Origin: an uncultured Clostridia bacterium
GTDB taxonomy: Bacteria; Bacillota; Clostridia; Christensenellales; Borkfalkiaceae
Direction of reading: 5' to 3'
Assembly: GCA_947176485.1 (NCBI GenBank)
Contig: CAMWQS010000070.1
Coordinates: 1-8,047 of the forward strand
DNA length: 8,047 nt
Part shown: positions 1-6,627 of the stretch, piece after piece
How the letters are laid out: each line of letters starts with the position of its first letter
How positions within the stretch are numbered: the first letter of the stretch is position 1
The notes under the pieces: generated by a model
The model's input: only the letters and a program-made list of their open reading frames with translations
The model's database searches: none
What the model was told of the DNA's origin: nothing
Program-made: the position numbers and the translations under genes

Positions 1-46
1 TGATCTAGTACGGTCTCGTTGGCGCTGATATGTGTATATGAGACAG
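1..46 (+). other. Illumina Nextera i7/read-2 adapter left at the contig end (artefact)
   Basis: Seen: bases 13-46 align without gaps to the 34-base Nextera read-2 transposase adapter (begins GTCTCGTGGGCTCGG, ends in the 19-base mosaic end AGATGTGTATAAGAGACAG) with 29 of 34 identities. Bases 5-12 (CTAGTACG) match, from memory, the standard Nextera i7 index N702, and bases 2-4 (GAT) match the end of the P7 oligo. The order P7-index-overhang-mosaic end is exactly that of a library molecule, so this is sequencing-library DNA and not genome. True genomic sequence begins at about base 47. The five mismatches suggest low-quality read ends or consensus error. Confidence 0.93.
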
Positions 47-1291
47 ACGTATTTCTACGCACTCGCTCAGGGCAATAAGGACAACTACGTTACCGTTACC
101 AACTACCCCGGCGAAACGGTTAAAATTTCCGAACCTAACGGCGACGGTACCGGGCTTTTCCACCTTGGCACTTCAAACTACGTAATAATCGAAGGCTTAA
201 TCTTCTGCGACAACGTAGCAACCAAAACCGTCAAAGGCTTAACCGCAGGCGGCGACGGCGTAAACCATATAATTATAAAGAACAACGAGTTTTACAATAT
301 CCGTTGCTCGGCAAAAGCGAACGAAAGCAACAACGGGCCCATAATCAATTTCCGCGGCACTAAAGCGGGCAAACCCCACAGCAATTTCTTCGTGTACAAT
401 AATAACATTCACGATTGCACTACGGGCTGGTCGGAAGCTCTCACCTTCGTAGGCAACTGCGAATATATCAACGTCATCGGCAACACCATTAAGGACACGG
501 GCAATATCGGCATCGACATTGCAGGCAACTGGAACGATATTAAAAACTCCGCCGAAGACCAGGCAAGATACGTAGTCGTACGCGGAAACGACGTTTCGGA
601 ATGCAACTCACCCTACGCCCGCAGCTACGCGCTTTATTGCGACGGCGCACGCGACGTAATTTTCGAAAACAATAAAGCGTACGCATCCCAGGGCGGTTTG
701 GAGGTCGGGTCGGAAAATATCAAACCCGATTACCCCGTCAAGAATATAGTTATCCGCAACAACCTTATATACGATAACTCACAAAAGGGTATAACCGTCG
801 GCGGATATAATATTACCAAAGCCGGCGTAGTGCACAACGTTGAAATCTATAACAACACGGTCGTCAACAACGGCACCGAGGGTGAAATTTCGATAACGAT
901 GGTAGAGGGTGTAAAAGTCTACAACAATATCTTGTATTCTTCTAATGAAGAGCAATATCTCTTATACCGCAGCTCGGCAATCCCCGAAAGCTACGTTAAA
1001 GACGTGGTCTATAATAACAACCTCTATTACTCGGGCAGCAATCAGCAAAACGCCAAGTTTAATTTCGGCGGTACGGTAATTACTTACGATACGCTCAAAA
1101 CAAGCTACGACGCCAACGCAATGTATTTCAATCCGCAGTTTAAAAACCCGACCGAATCCGATTATACTCTTGCCGCCGCGTCCGAAGCGATAGATAAAGG
1201 CGTTGCGGTTGAAAACGTCCTGTACGACTTACTTCGCCACACAAGAGTAAACGCCACGATAGACTTAGGCTGTTACGAATACTTCGCATAA
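47..1291 (+). CDS. Right-handed parallel beta-helix (pectate-lyase-like) protein, 5' end missing
   Basis: The C-terminal 414 residues of a probably secreted or surface beta-helix protein. The frame stays open into the adapter, and an apparent GTG start at 32 lies inside adapter sequence, so the real start and any signal peptide are lost. The coils are plain to see: repeated strand-turn units such as FFVYNNNIHDC, INVIGNTIKDT, VVVRGNDVSEC, VIFENNKAYAS, IVIRNNLIYDN, VEIYNNTVVNN and VKVYNNILYSS, with the Asn-rich turns of pectate-lyase and NosD-type helices. The NYPGE motif near the visible N-terminus is common in PL9-like and related helix proteins. The end (NPQFKNP, DYTLAA, AIDKG, then DLGCYEY) resembles the tail of choice-of-anchor Q/beta-helix proteins. 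Polysaccharide lyase or glycan-binding activity is inference; I could not assign catalytic Lys or Ca-binding Asp residues. A strong terminator follows, so the gene is transcriptionally separate from the two-component operon. Confidence 0.85.
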   Translation, partial: TYFYALAQGNKDNYVTVTNYPGETVKISEPNGDGTGLFHLGTSNYVIIEGLIFCDNVATKTVKGLTAGGDGVNHIIIKNNEFYNIRCSAKANESNNGPIINFRGTKAGKPHSNFFVYNNNIHDCTTGWSEALTFVGNCEYINVIGNTIKDTGNIGIDIAGNWNDIKNSAEDQARYVVVRGNDVSECNSPYARSYALYCDGARDVIFENNKAYASQGGLEVGSENIKPDYPVKNIVIRNNLIYDNSQKGITVGGYNITKAGVVHNVEIYNNTVVNNGTEGEISITMVEGVKVYNNILYSSNEEQYLLYRSSAIPESYVKDVVYNNNLYYSGSNQQNAKFNFGGTVITYDTLKTSYDANAMYFNPQFKNPTESDYTLAAASEAIDKGVAVENVLYDLLRHTRVNATIDLGCYEYFA

Positions 1292-1300
1292 TTTCAAAAT

Positions 1301-1337
1301 AAAAGCGCCTTGCACGAACACCGTGCAAGGCGCTTTT
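1301..1337 (+). terminator. Intrinsic terminator after the beta-helix gene
   Basis: A perfect 16-bp inverted repeat (AAAAGCGCCTTGCACG at 1301-1316, its complement at 1322-1337) closes a 5-nt AACAC loop. It begins 9 nt after the beta-helix stop codon. The 3' arm ends in TTTT and the 5' arm begins in AAAA, so it could also work on the other strand. The U-tract is short and lies inside the stem. Confidence 0.85.
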
Positions 1338-1365
1338 GCGTTGTGCGCTATTAAAAACCGAAAAT

Positions 1366-1408
1366 TTAAGGAATTCTTAAAGATTTCCTCATTAAAAAAA
1401 GGTATAAT
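1366..1408 (+). promoter_or_regulatory. Putative autoregulated promoter of the two-component operon
   Basis: A perfect -10 hexamer TATAAT sits at 1403-1408, with no good sigma-70 -35 at 17 bp. Instead two direct boxes lie upstream, TTAAG at 1366-1370 and TTAAAG at 1377-1382, starting 11 bp apart. This is one helical turn, as expected for tandem binding of an OmpR/PhoB-family regulator. Box starts are 37 and 26 bp upstream of the -10 start, the same distances as at the transporter promoter around 3369-3411. The boxes also form an imperfect palindrome around GAATT. That this is the regulator's own site is inference from the shared geometry. Confidence 0.6.
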
Positions 1409-1414
1409 AATTTT

Positions 1415-1420
1415 GAGGTG
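1415..1420 (+). promoter_or_regulatory. Ribosome binding site setting the response-regulator start
   Basis: GAGGTG lies 4 nt before the ATG at 1425. This fixes the start there and not at the in-frame GTG at 1323, which lies inside the terminator hairpin. Confidence 0.75.
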
Positions 1421-1424
1421 TACT

Positions 1425-2099
1425 ATGAAATTTAACTGCCTTATCGTCGACGACGAAAAAGTCCTTGCGGACAGCACTGCCGAATACTTCAACCTTTTCG
1501 GCGTGAACACGCTTGCCGTTTACGGCGTGGACGGGTGCCGCAAGTTCTTCAAAAGCAATACCTGCGAGCTCATTCTTCTCGACATAAATTTGGACGGCGG
1601 AAGCGGTTTTGATTTATGCAAAGAACTTCGTGAAACGACGAACATCCCCATACTTTTCATTTCCGCACGGACTAGCGACGACGACAAGATAGTTGCACTG
1701 AATATCGGCGGTGACGACTATGTTCAAAAGCCCTATTCGCTCGGTGTTCTTCTTGCAAAAGTCAAAGCCGTATTAAAGCGTTACGGACAAACCGCCGAAT
1801 ATTCCGATGGGCGTTTAATCGTCAACTTCGCGTCAAAGCAAGTGGAGGTAGAGGGCAACGCGGTAAAGCTAACCACGCTCGAATACAAGCTCCTTGCATA
1901 CCTAATCGAAAACAAAGGCAAGGTCGTATCCAAAAAGGAACTCTTCGAAAAAGTTTGGGAGGACAAGTTCACGGGCGACGGCACACTCAACGTGCATATC
2001 CGCAGACTGCGCGAGGCGATAGAGCCCAACCCCAACGAGCCCGACTATATCCTCACCGTTTGGGGCGACGGCTATAAGTTTACGGGAGGCAACGAATGA
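1425..2099 (+). CDS. OmpR/PhoB-family two-component response regulator
   Basis: A 224-residue cytoplasmic DNA-binding regulator, the usual length for the family. The N-terminal receiver domain (about 1-115) carries the acidic pair D9-D10, phospho-acceptor D53 in LILLDINLDG, the switch residue S80 in FISAR, and K102-P103. The C-terminal winged-helix domain (about 128-220) has the family pattern LTTLEYKLLAYLIENKG, the VVSKKELFEKVW helix, the recognition-helix stretch LNVHIRRLREAIE and the closing wing WGDGYKF. ATG 1425 is chosen because it follows a good RBS and starts directly at the first receiver strand. The stop overlaps the kinase start (ATGA), so the two are translationally coupled and the kinase is almost certainly its partner. 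Likely targets are the TTAAG-type repeats before this gene and before the ABC genes (inference). No odd residues were seen; the specific named system cannot be decided. Confidence 0.95.
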   Translation: MKFNCLIVDDEKVLADSTAEYFNLFGVNTLAVYGVDGCRKFFKSNTCELILLDINLDGGSGFDLCKELRETTNIPILFISARTSDDDKIVALNIGGDDYVQKPYSLGVLLAKVKAVLKRYGQTAEYSDGRLIVNFASKQVEVEGNAVKLTTLEYKLLAYLIENKGKVVSKKELFEKVWEDKFTGDGTLNVHIRRLREAIEPNPNEPDYILTVWGDGYKFTGGNE

Positions 2100-3361
2100 A
2101 AAAGCAACTCTTTTTAATCGGCTTAGTCCTTGTGTTCGTGGGGGAAATTATCGCGCTTATCATCTTCGCCTTACAAACGCCCGACTTCTCTCAGGACGCC
2201 GTCGCGGTAAACGAAGTAGTGCAGTCCGTAACGCAAGACTTCAACTCTATTGACGAACATCAAAACCCGACCGCGCTCGACTACGCCGTGCTTGATAATA
2301 ACGGCAATATTCTCTACAAAACCAAATCGGGCGTATCCGAAAGCGTCAACGCAGCTATCACGCACAGAGACACCGTTGTCGATATTACCGTCGGCAATGC
2401 GGTGGTCGGCAAAGTAATTATTTACAACGACGGCGCGCAAACCCTGCAATCTCAAAAGCAAACGGCAATAACCGTTTTGTCCGTTGCAATCGCCGTTCAA
2501 TGCGCACTCTGCATCGGCTACGCAGTCTATACGCACTTTACCGTAATAAGACCCTTCCGCAAGCTCAAAGGCTTTGCCGAAAGGGTAGCGGGCGGCAACC
2601 TCGATATCCCGCTTGAAATGGACAGGCACAACCTATTCGGTGCGTTCACCGAAAGCTTTGACATAATGCGCTCCGAGCTCAAAAAAGCCCGCCTTGCCGA
2701 AGCCCAAGCCAACGCAAGCAAAAAGGAGCTCGTCGCAAAACTTTCTCACGATATTAAAACTCCGGTCGCAAGCATAAAGGCGGTTTCCGAGGTCGGGCTT
2801 GCCGTAACGGGAAATCAAAAAGACAAAGCCAATTACACTCAAATCATAGGCAAGGCGGACCAGATAAACACGCTGGTTACTAACCTGTTTACTGCAACGC
2901 TCGAAGAGTTACAACAGCTCACCGTAACGCCTACCAATATCGAAAGCAAGCAAGTAAAAGCAATGCTTGAAAACGCCGACTATCTTCACCGCGCAACCGT
3001 TCCCGATATTCCCGAATGCCTCGTATACGCAGACGGCTTACGCCTGCAACAGGTTTTCGATAATATCTTCGCCAACTCGTACAAGTACGCCAAGACGGAA
3101 ATTGCCGTTACGGCGCAAAAAACCGACGGCGGTATCCTCATATCAATAGAAGATTTCGGAGGCGGCGTTCCCCAAGACGAATTGCCCGTCTTAAAAGAAA
3201 AATTCAAGCGCGGCAGCAATTCCGCAAACACCGAAGGCGCGGGCTTGGGCTTGTATATTTCCGACTACTTTATGAAGGAAATGCACGGCGAACTGGGTAT
3301 CGAAAACGGCACCCACGGCTTAAAGGTAACCGTCGCCCTGCGCTTAAGCGGAAAGATTTAA
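2096..3361 (+). CDS. Membrane sensor histidine kinase, HAMP-containing
   Basis: A 421-residue kinase that autophosphorylates on His and passes phosphate to the regulator encoded just upstream. Visible layout: TM1 about 5-27; an extracytoplasmic sensor of about 95 residues (28-122); TM2 about 125-148; HAMP about 148-200 (IRPFRKLKGFAERVAGGNLD); a coiled-coil-like KKARLAEAQANASKKEL; then HisKA with the H-box LSHDIKTPVASIKA and phospho-acceptor H218. The HATPase domain has N323 and N327 in QQVFDNIFANSYKYA, the DFGGG box at 353-357, an F-box-like EKFKRG, and the G2 box GAGLGLYI at 381-388. All catalytic boxes are intact. The ATG overlaps the regulator stop and is preceded by GGGAGG at 2084-2089. 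The real extracytoplasmic domain distinguishes it from the short-loop BceS kinases that sense through their transporter, so direct ligand sensing is possible (inference). The ligand is unknown. Confidence 0.94.
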   Translation: MKKQLFLIGLVLVFVGEIIALIIFALQTPDFSQDAVAVNEVVQSVTQDFNSIDEHQNPTALDYAVLDNNGNILYKTKSGVSESVNAAITHRDTVVDITVGNAVVGKVIIYNDGAQTLQSQKQTAITVLSVAIAVQCALCIGYAVYTHFTVIRPFRKLKGFAERVAGGNLDIPLEMDRHNLFGAFTESFDIMRSELKKARLAEAQANASKKELVAKLSHDIKTPVASIKAVSEVGLAVTGNQKDKANYTQIIGKADQINTLVTNLFTATLEELQQLTVTPTNIESKQVKAMLENADYLHRATVPDIPECLVYADGLRLQQVFDNIFANSYKYAKTEIAVTAQKTDGGILISIEDFGGGVPQDELPVLKEKFKRGSNSANTEGAGLGLYISDYFMKEMHGELGIENGTHGLKVTVALRLSGKI

Positions 3362-3411
3362 GAAAATTTTAAGAAACGGTTAAAGACTGTTAAGAATTTG
3401 CCGATTATCAT
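3358..3411 (+). promoter_or_regulatory. Four-box putative operator and promoter of the ABC transporter operon
   Basis: Four TTAAG-like boxes lie in tandem: TTAAG 3358-3362, TTAAG 3369-3373, TTAAAG 3380-3385 and TTAAG 3390-3394. Their starts are 11, 11 and 10 bp apart, so all lie on one helix face. The first overlaps the kinase stop codon. A -10-like TATCAT is at 3406-3411. Boxes two and three stand 37 and 26 bp before it, the same as at the response-regulator promoter. No consensus -35 is present, as expected for a promoter that needs an OmpR-family activator. Binding by the neighbouring regulator is inference. Confidence 0.65.
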
Positions 3412-3424
3412 AGAGCGTGTTAAA

Positions 3425-3430
3425 AGGAGG
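3425..3430 (+). promoter_or_regulatory. Strong Shine-Dalgarno of the ABC ATPase gene
   Basis: A perfect AGGAGG lies 7 nt before the ATG at 3438. It rules out the in-frame GTG at 3417, which sits upstream of this site. Confidence 0.85.
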
Positions 3431-3437
3431 CATTTCA

Positions 3438-4196
3438 ATGCAACAAACATTATTGAAAACCGAAAACTTAAGCAAGACTTTCTCCAACGGAGGTCAGCAA
3501 CAGCACGTTCTTAAAAATATCGGCCTTGAACTTTATAAAGGCGATTTCACCGTAATTATGGGCGCAAGCGGCGCGGGCAAGTCCACGCTTTTGTACGCCC
3601 TTTCGGGTATGGATACGCCCAGCCTCGGCAAAATCACTTTCGGCGATAAAACCATTTCCGACTTATCGCAGGACGGGCTTGCCGTATTCCGCCGCGACCA
3701 CTGCGGTTTCGTGTTTCAGCAAATCTATTTAATCGACGGAATGTCGGTTATGGACAACGTGCTTTCTGCGGGCTTGCTCGTAAACAAAGACAAAAAAGCC
3801 CTCGTAGCACGCGCCAAAGAGCTTTTCGCGGCGGTGGATATTTCCGAAGAAACGCAAAAAAAATTCCCCACGCAAATATCGGGAGGGGAGGCGCAACGCG
3901 TCGGAATAGTCCGCGCACTTATCAACTCGCCCGAAATTCTTTTCGCCGACGAGCCCACCGGCGCGCTCAACTCCAAAACGGGGCTTGACGTTCTCGACAC
4001 GCTAACCAAATTTAACGAGCAAGACCAAAGCGTGGTGATGGTTACGCACGATATGCGCTCCGCCCGCCGCGGCAACCGTATTTTATACTTAAAGGACGGC
4101 GTTATTTTGGGCGAGTGCAATTTAGGCAAGTACACCCACGGCGACACGGCTCGGCACGAAAAGCTTTCCGCCTTCTTAAAAGAAATGGGGTGGTAA
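3438..4196 (+). CDS. ABC transporter ATP-binding protein, MacB/LolD/BceA-like
   Basis: A 252-residue cytoplasmic ATPase that powers the FtsX-type permease encoded next. All nucleotide-binding motifs are present: Walker A GASGAGKST (42-50, K48), Q-loop VFQQIYLIDGMSVMDN (Q94/Q95), signature ISGGEAQRVGIVRAL (147-161), Walker B ILFADEPTGAL (D171, catalytic E172), D-loop NSKTG and the H-switch VMVTHD (H204). The signature with EAQRV, the EPTGAL stretch and the length are typical of the MacB/LolD/FtsE/BceA group. These proteins usually drive mechanotransmission or export of peptides and lipids and do not import solutes. The permease starts 1 nt after the stop, indicating one transcript. Expression is probably driven from the four-box promoter upstream, separate from the two-component promoter. 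Substrate unknown; antimicrobial-peptide or lipid handling is inference from family and linkage to a sensor kinase. Confidence 0.94.
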   Translation: MQQTLLKTENLSKTFSNGGQQQHVLKNIGLELYKGDFTVIMGASGAGKSTLLYALSGMDTPSLGKITFGDKTISDLSQDGLAVFRRDHCGFVFQQIYLIDGMSVMDNVLSAGLLVNKDKKALVARAKELFAAVDISEETQKKFPTQISGGEAQRVGIVRALINSPEILFADEPTGALNSKTGLDVLDTLTKFNEQDQSVVMVTHDMRSARRGNRILYLKDGVILGECNLGKYTHGDTARHEKLSAFLKEMGW

Positions 4197-4197
4197 A

Positions 4198-6540
4198 ATG
4201 AGAAAGCTTTTTCTTATCGCCCGCTCCAATATGCGCAAGGCAAAGGGGCAAACCGTCGCCATAGTCGTGCTCATTTTAATCGCGGCAATGCTCTTAAATC
4301 TTTGGCTTATGCTGTCAATGGACTACAAAGCCAACTTTGACAGATACCACGACGAGCTCAACGCCGAACACGTTACCGCGTCCATAGACGGCGACAACGC
4401 GGAACTGCGCGAGTTTTTAACGCAAACTCTTACCGAAGATAGCCGCGTTTCGGAGTTCGGTTTAGACAGTTGTATGCACATGACGGCAACCTTCCCGTAT
4501 AACGGCGGAGAAATGAGCAGCTGGTTCGTATTTATGGATAAGCAAACGGCGCTCACCCGCCCCGTAGGCAAAGCCGAAATGGTGGAAGAGGGAAATTCCG
4601 CAAGCGGCATTTATCTTCCGATAATTTATAAATCAAACGATATCGCAGTCGGAAAACCTTTTGAAATTTCAATAGGCAGCCACGCCGTCGAGTACACGGT
4701 TTGCGGATTTTTCAACAGCGTTATGACGGGCTCGCATAACTGCGGCTTAACCGAGCTTTTACTTACGGCGGACAAATACGCCGAGCTTGAAACCCTCAGC
4801 TACGCCCCGAAGGCAACTTTCTGCTCCGTCCGTCTTTACGACAAGTCTGAAAACGTAGATTTCGAAGCCGCGTTAAAGAGTGCCGTTTCGGGAAGTTTCC
4901 CCAACCTCAATATGATAAGTAACGGTTACGATATGGTCGTGCAGGCGCGCTATATCTCGCAAGGCATCTGTTCCAGCGTAATAAGCGCAATGGCGCTTTT
5001 CGTTCTGTTGATAGCGCTCGTAGTAATCGTATCGAATATCGCAAACTATATCCAGGTAAATATAAAAAACCTCGGCGCGCTGAAAGCCGTAGGCTATACT
5101 TCAAGGCAACTTATCTTCTCACTTTTATTGCAGTTTTTAGGGCTGACTTTAATCACGGCAATAGTGGGGGTAGGGCTTTCTTACGGCATCTTTCCCGCGC
5201 TCAACGCAATGATGATTTCGCAAACGGGTATGCCGTACGCCGTTAGCTTCTTGCCCTTGCCCGTGCTTATCTCACTTGTAATTTTGGGCGGCGCTGTCGC
5301 GCTTGCCGTGTGGCTTGCCTCACGCAAAATCAAAAAAATCGAACCCATAGTCGCTTTAAGGGCGGGCGTGCAAACGCACAACTTCAAACGCAATCGCGTT
5401 CCGCTCGAAAAAACCAAGGCGCCCTTAAATTTCGCCCTTGCACTCAAAACGACGCTTTCGGGCGTAAAGCATAACGTTACGGTTTGTATAACTATGCTCG
5501 TGCTTTCTCTCGTCGTGGTGTTTTCAGGGGTTATGACGGCAAACATAATTGCCGACGTTACGCCCTTTCTCACCCTGATGGTCGGCGAAACGTCGGATAG
5601 CTGTATCAGCGTAACCGCCGATTACGAGGACGAATTTCTGCAAGAATTAAACGCTGACAGTCGGGTAGAAAAAACCTATCTTTATAACAGTGTAAGCGTT
5701 ACGCACGCAGGCGGCGCCCAACTTCTGACCATTCTTTGCGACGACTTTTCCAAGGTAAACAATTCTTCCGTTATGTACGAAGGAAGGTTTCCCAAGTACG
5801 ATAACGAAATCGCAATCGGTGCGAAGTACGCAAAGGAAAAGGGCTTAAAGGTCGGTAATGAAATGGAAATTTCCGCGAACGGCAAAACCGAAAAGTACCT
5901 TATCTGTGGTTTAACGCAAGTTACCAACTATTTAGGGCGCGACGGACTTTTAACGAGAAGTGGCTACGAGCGTTTGGGCGAGCTTTCGGACGTAACCTAT
6001 TATCTGAATTTAGAGAAGGGAGTGGACATCGATGCGTTCAACGCGGAAATGAAGGATAAATTCGAAGGCAAAGTAAACGCGACGATAAACGCAAAAACGA
6101 CCATAGAAGCCGCCGCAAACATATACGTTTCTTTGATGACGATAATAGTAATCGCAATACTCGTGCTGTCTGCAATAATTATCGCTTTCGTGCTGTATCT
6201 ACTCGTGCGCACAATGCTGAACAATAAAAAACGCGACTACGGAATTTTAAAGTCTTTGGGCTTTACCACAAGGCAGCTCGTACTGCAAACGGCACTTTCG
6301 TTTATGCCCGCAATTATAATTTCAACGGTGGTGGGGCTTATAGTCGGCAGTCTTGTCATAAACCCGGTTTTAAGTGTCTTTTTCAGCAGCCTCGGCATAC
6401 TGAAATGCACGTTCACCGTGCCCGTAGCGTTTATAACGATAGCGGGAGTAGGACTGATTATTTTGTCGTTCGCCATCGCGTGCCTGTTATCTCTCAAAAT
6501 CAAAAAAATCGCCCCCCGCAACCTCCTCGCCGGCGAGTAA
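4198..6540 (+). CDS. ABC transporter permease with two FtsX-like domains
   Basis: A 780-residue membrane subunit, partner of the preceding ATPase (1-nt gap, weak GGGGTGG RBS at 4187-4193). Reading hydrophobicity gives eight TM segments in two matching halves. Half one: TM1 about 18-41, extracytoplasmic domain about 42-255, TM2-4 about 258-282, 305-330 and 353-375. Half two: TM5 about 428-452, extracytoplasmic domain about 455-640, TM6-8 about 645-672, 698-722 and 742-766. Each half has the FtsX cytoplasmic coupling stretch (LGALKAVGYTSRQLIF and YGILKSLGFTTRQLVL), and each ends with KIKKI (377-381, 767-771). The two KIKKI codings share 17 identical bases. Two large ectodomains separate it from BceB, which has ten TMs and one large loop, and from four-TM MacB or LolC. 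Function: probably extrusion of, or mechanical work on, envelope-associated peptides or lipids (family inference). TM edges are estimates by eye. Confidence 0.92.
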   Translation: MRKLFLIARSNMRKAKGQTVAIVVLILIAAMLLNLWLMLSMDYKANFDRYHDELNAEHVTASIDGDNAELREFLTQTLTEDSRVSEFGLDSCMHMTATFPYNGGEMSSWFVFMDKQTALTRPVGKAEMVEEGNSASGIYLPIIYKSNDIAVGKPFEISIGSHAVEYTVCGFFNSVMTGSHNCGLTELLLTADKYAELETLSYAPKATFCSVRLYDKSENVDFEAALKSAVSGSFPNLNMISNGYDMVVQARYISQGICSSVISAMALFVLLIALVVIVSNIANYIQVNIKNLGALKAVGYTSRQLIFSLLLQFLGLTLITAIVGVGLSYGIFPALNAMMISQTGMPYAVSFLPLPVLISLVILGGAVALAVWLASRKIKKIEPIVALRAGVQTHNFKRNRVPLEKTKAPLNFALALKTTLSGVKHNVTVCITMLVLSLVVVFSGVMTANIIADVTPFLTLMVGETSDSCISVTADYEDEFLQELNADSRVEKTYLYNSVSVTHAGGAQLLTILCDDFSKVNNSSVMYEGRFPKYDNEIAIGAKYAKEKGLKVGNEMEISANGKTEKYLICGLTQVTNYLGRDGLLTRSGYERLGELSDVTYYLNLEKGVDIDAFNAEMKDKFEGKVNATINAKTTIEAAANIYVSLMTIIVIAILVLSAIIIAFVLYLLVRTMLNNKKRDYGILKSLGFTTRQLVLQTALSFMPAIIISTVVGLIVGSLVINPVLSVFFSSLGILKCTFTVPVAFITIAGVGLIILSFAIACLLSLKIKKIAPRNLLAGE

Positions 6541-6543
6541 CAC

Positions 6544-6577
6544 AAAAAGAGAGGAAGTACCAACTTCCTCTCTTTTT
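6544..6577. terminator. Two-way intrinsic terminator between convergent operons
   Basis: A perfect 15-bp stem (AAAAAGAGAGGAAGT at 6544-6558, complement at 6563-6577) closes an ACCA loop and starts 3 nt after the permease stop. Reading +, the hairpin runs into seven Ts (6573-6579). Reading -, it ends in five Us. It can therefore end both the transporter operon and the minus-strand genes to its right. Confidence 0.9.
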
Positions 6578-6590
6578 TTGTGCACCACTA

Positions 6591-6625
6591 ATAATGTAAG
6601 TAGAACCAAGTTCGGCTTACGTTAT
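6591..6625. repeat. Imperfect inverted repeat (second hairpin in the convergent gap)
   Basis: ATAATGTAAG (6591-6600) pairs with CTTACGTTAT (6616-6625) with one non-Watson-Crick position. Inside it GAAC (6603-6606) pairs with GTTC (6610-6613) around a CAA loop. On the + strand it leads into TTTTTA, so it may be a backup terminator. It lies exactly where base composition changes, so a mobile-element scar is an alternative that I cannot support further. Confidence 0.45.
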
Positions 6626-6627
6626 TT

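Noticed and set aside
32..46. GTG/ATG start codons (32, 38) for the beta-helix protein
   Set aside because: Both lie inside adapter sequence; the true start is lost off the contig end.
1323..1424. Upstream GTG extension of the response regulator by 34 codons
   Set aside because: It starts in the terminator stem, has no RBS, and would translate through the promoter. ATG 1425 has GAGGTG and begins at the receiver domain.
2171..2629. 152-codon antisense open frame inside the kinase gene
   Set aside because: Shadow of the strongly supported kinase; no RBS or recognisable domain, and similar shadows occur opposite the ATPase (3725-4147) and permease.
3417..3437. GTG start seven codons upstream for the ABC ATPase
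   Set aside because: The perfect AGGAGG lies downstream of it, correctly placed for ATG 3438.
6591..6625. Integron attC-like recombination site
   Set aside because: It is a hairpin beside a small gene, but the conserved RYYYAAC and GTTRRRY core sites in proper spacing are not present.
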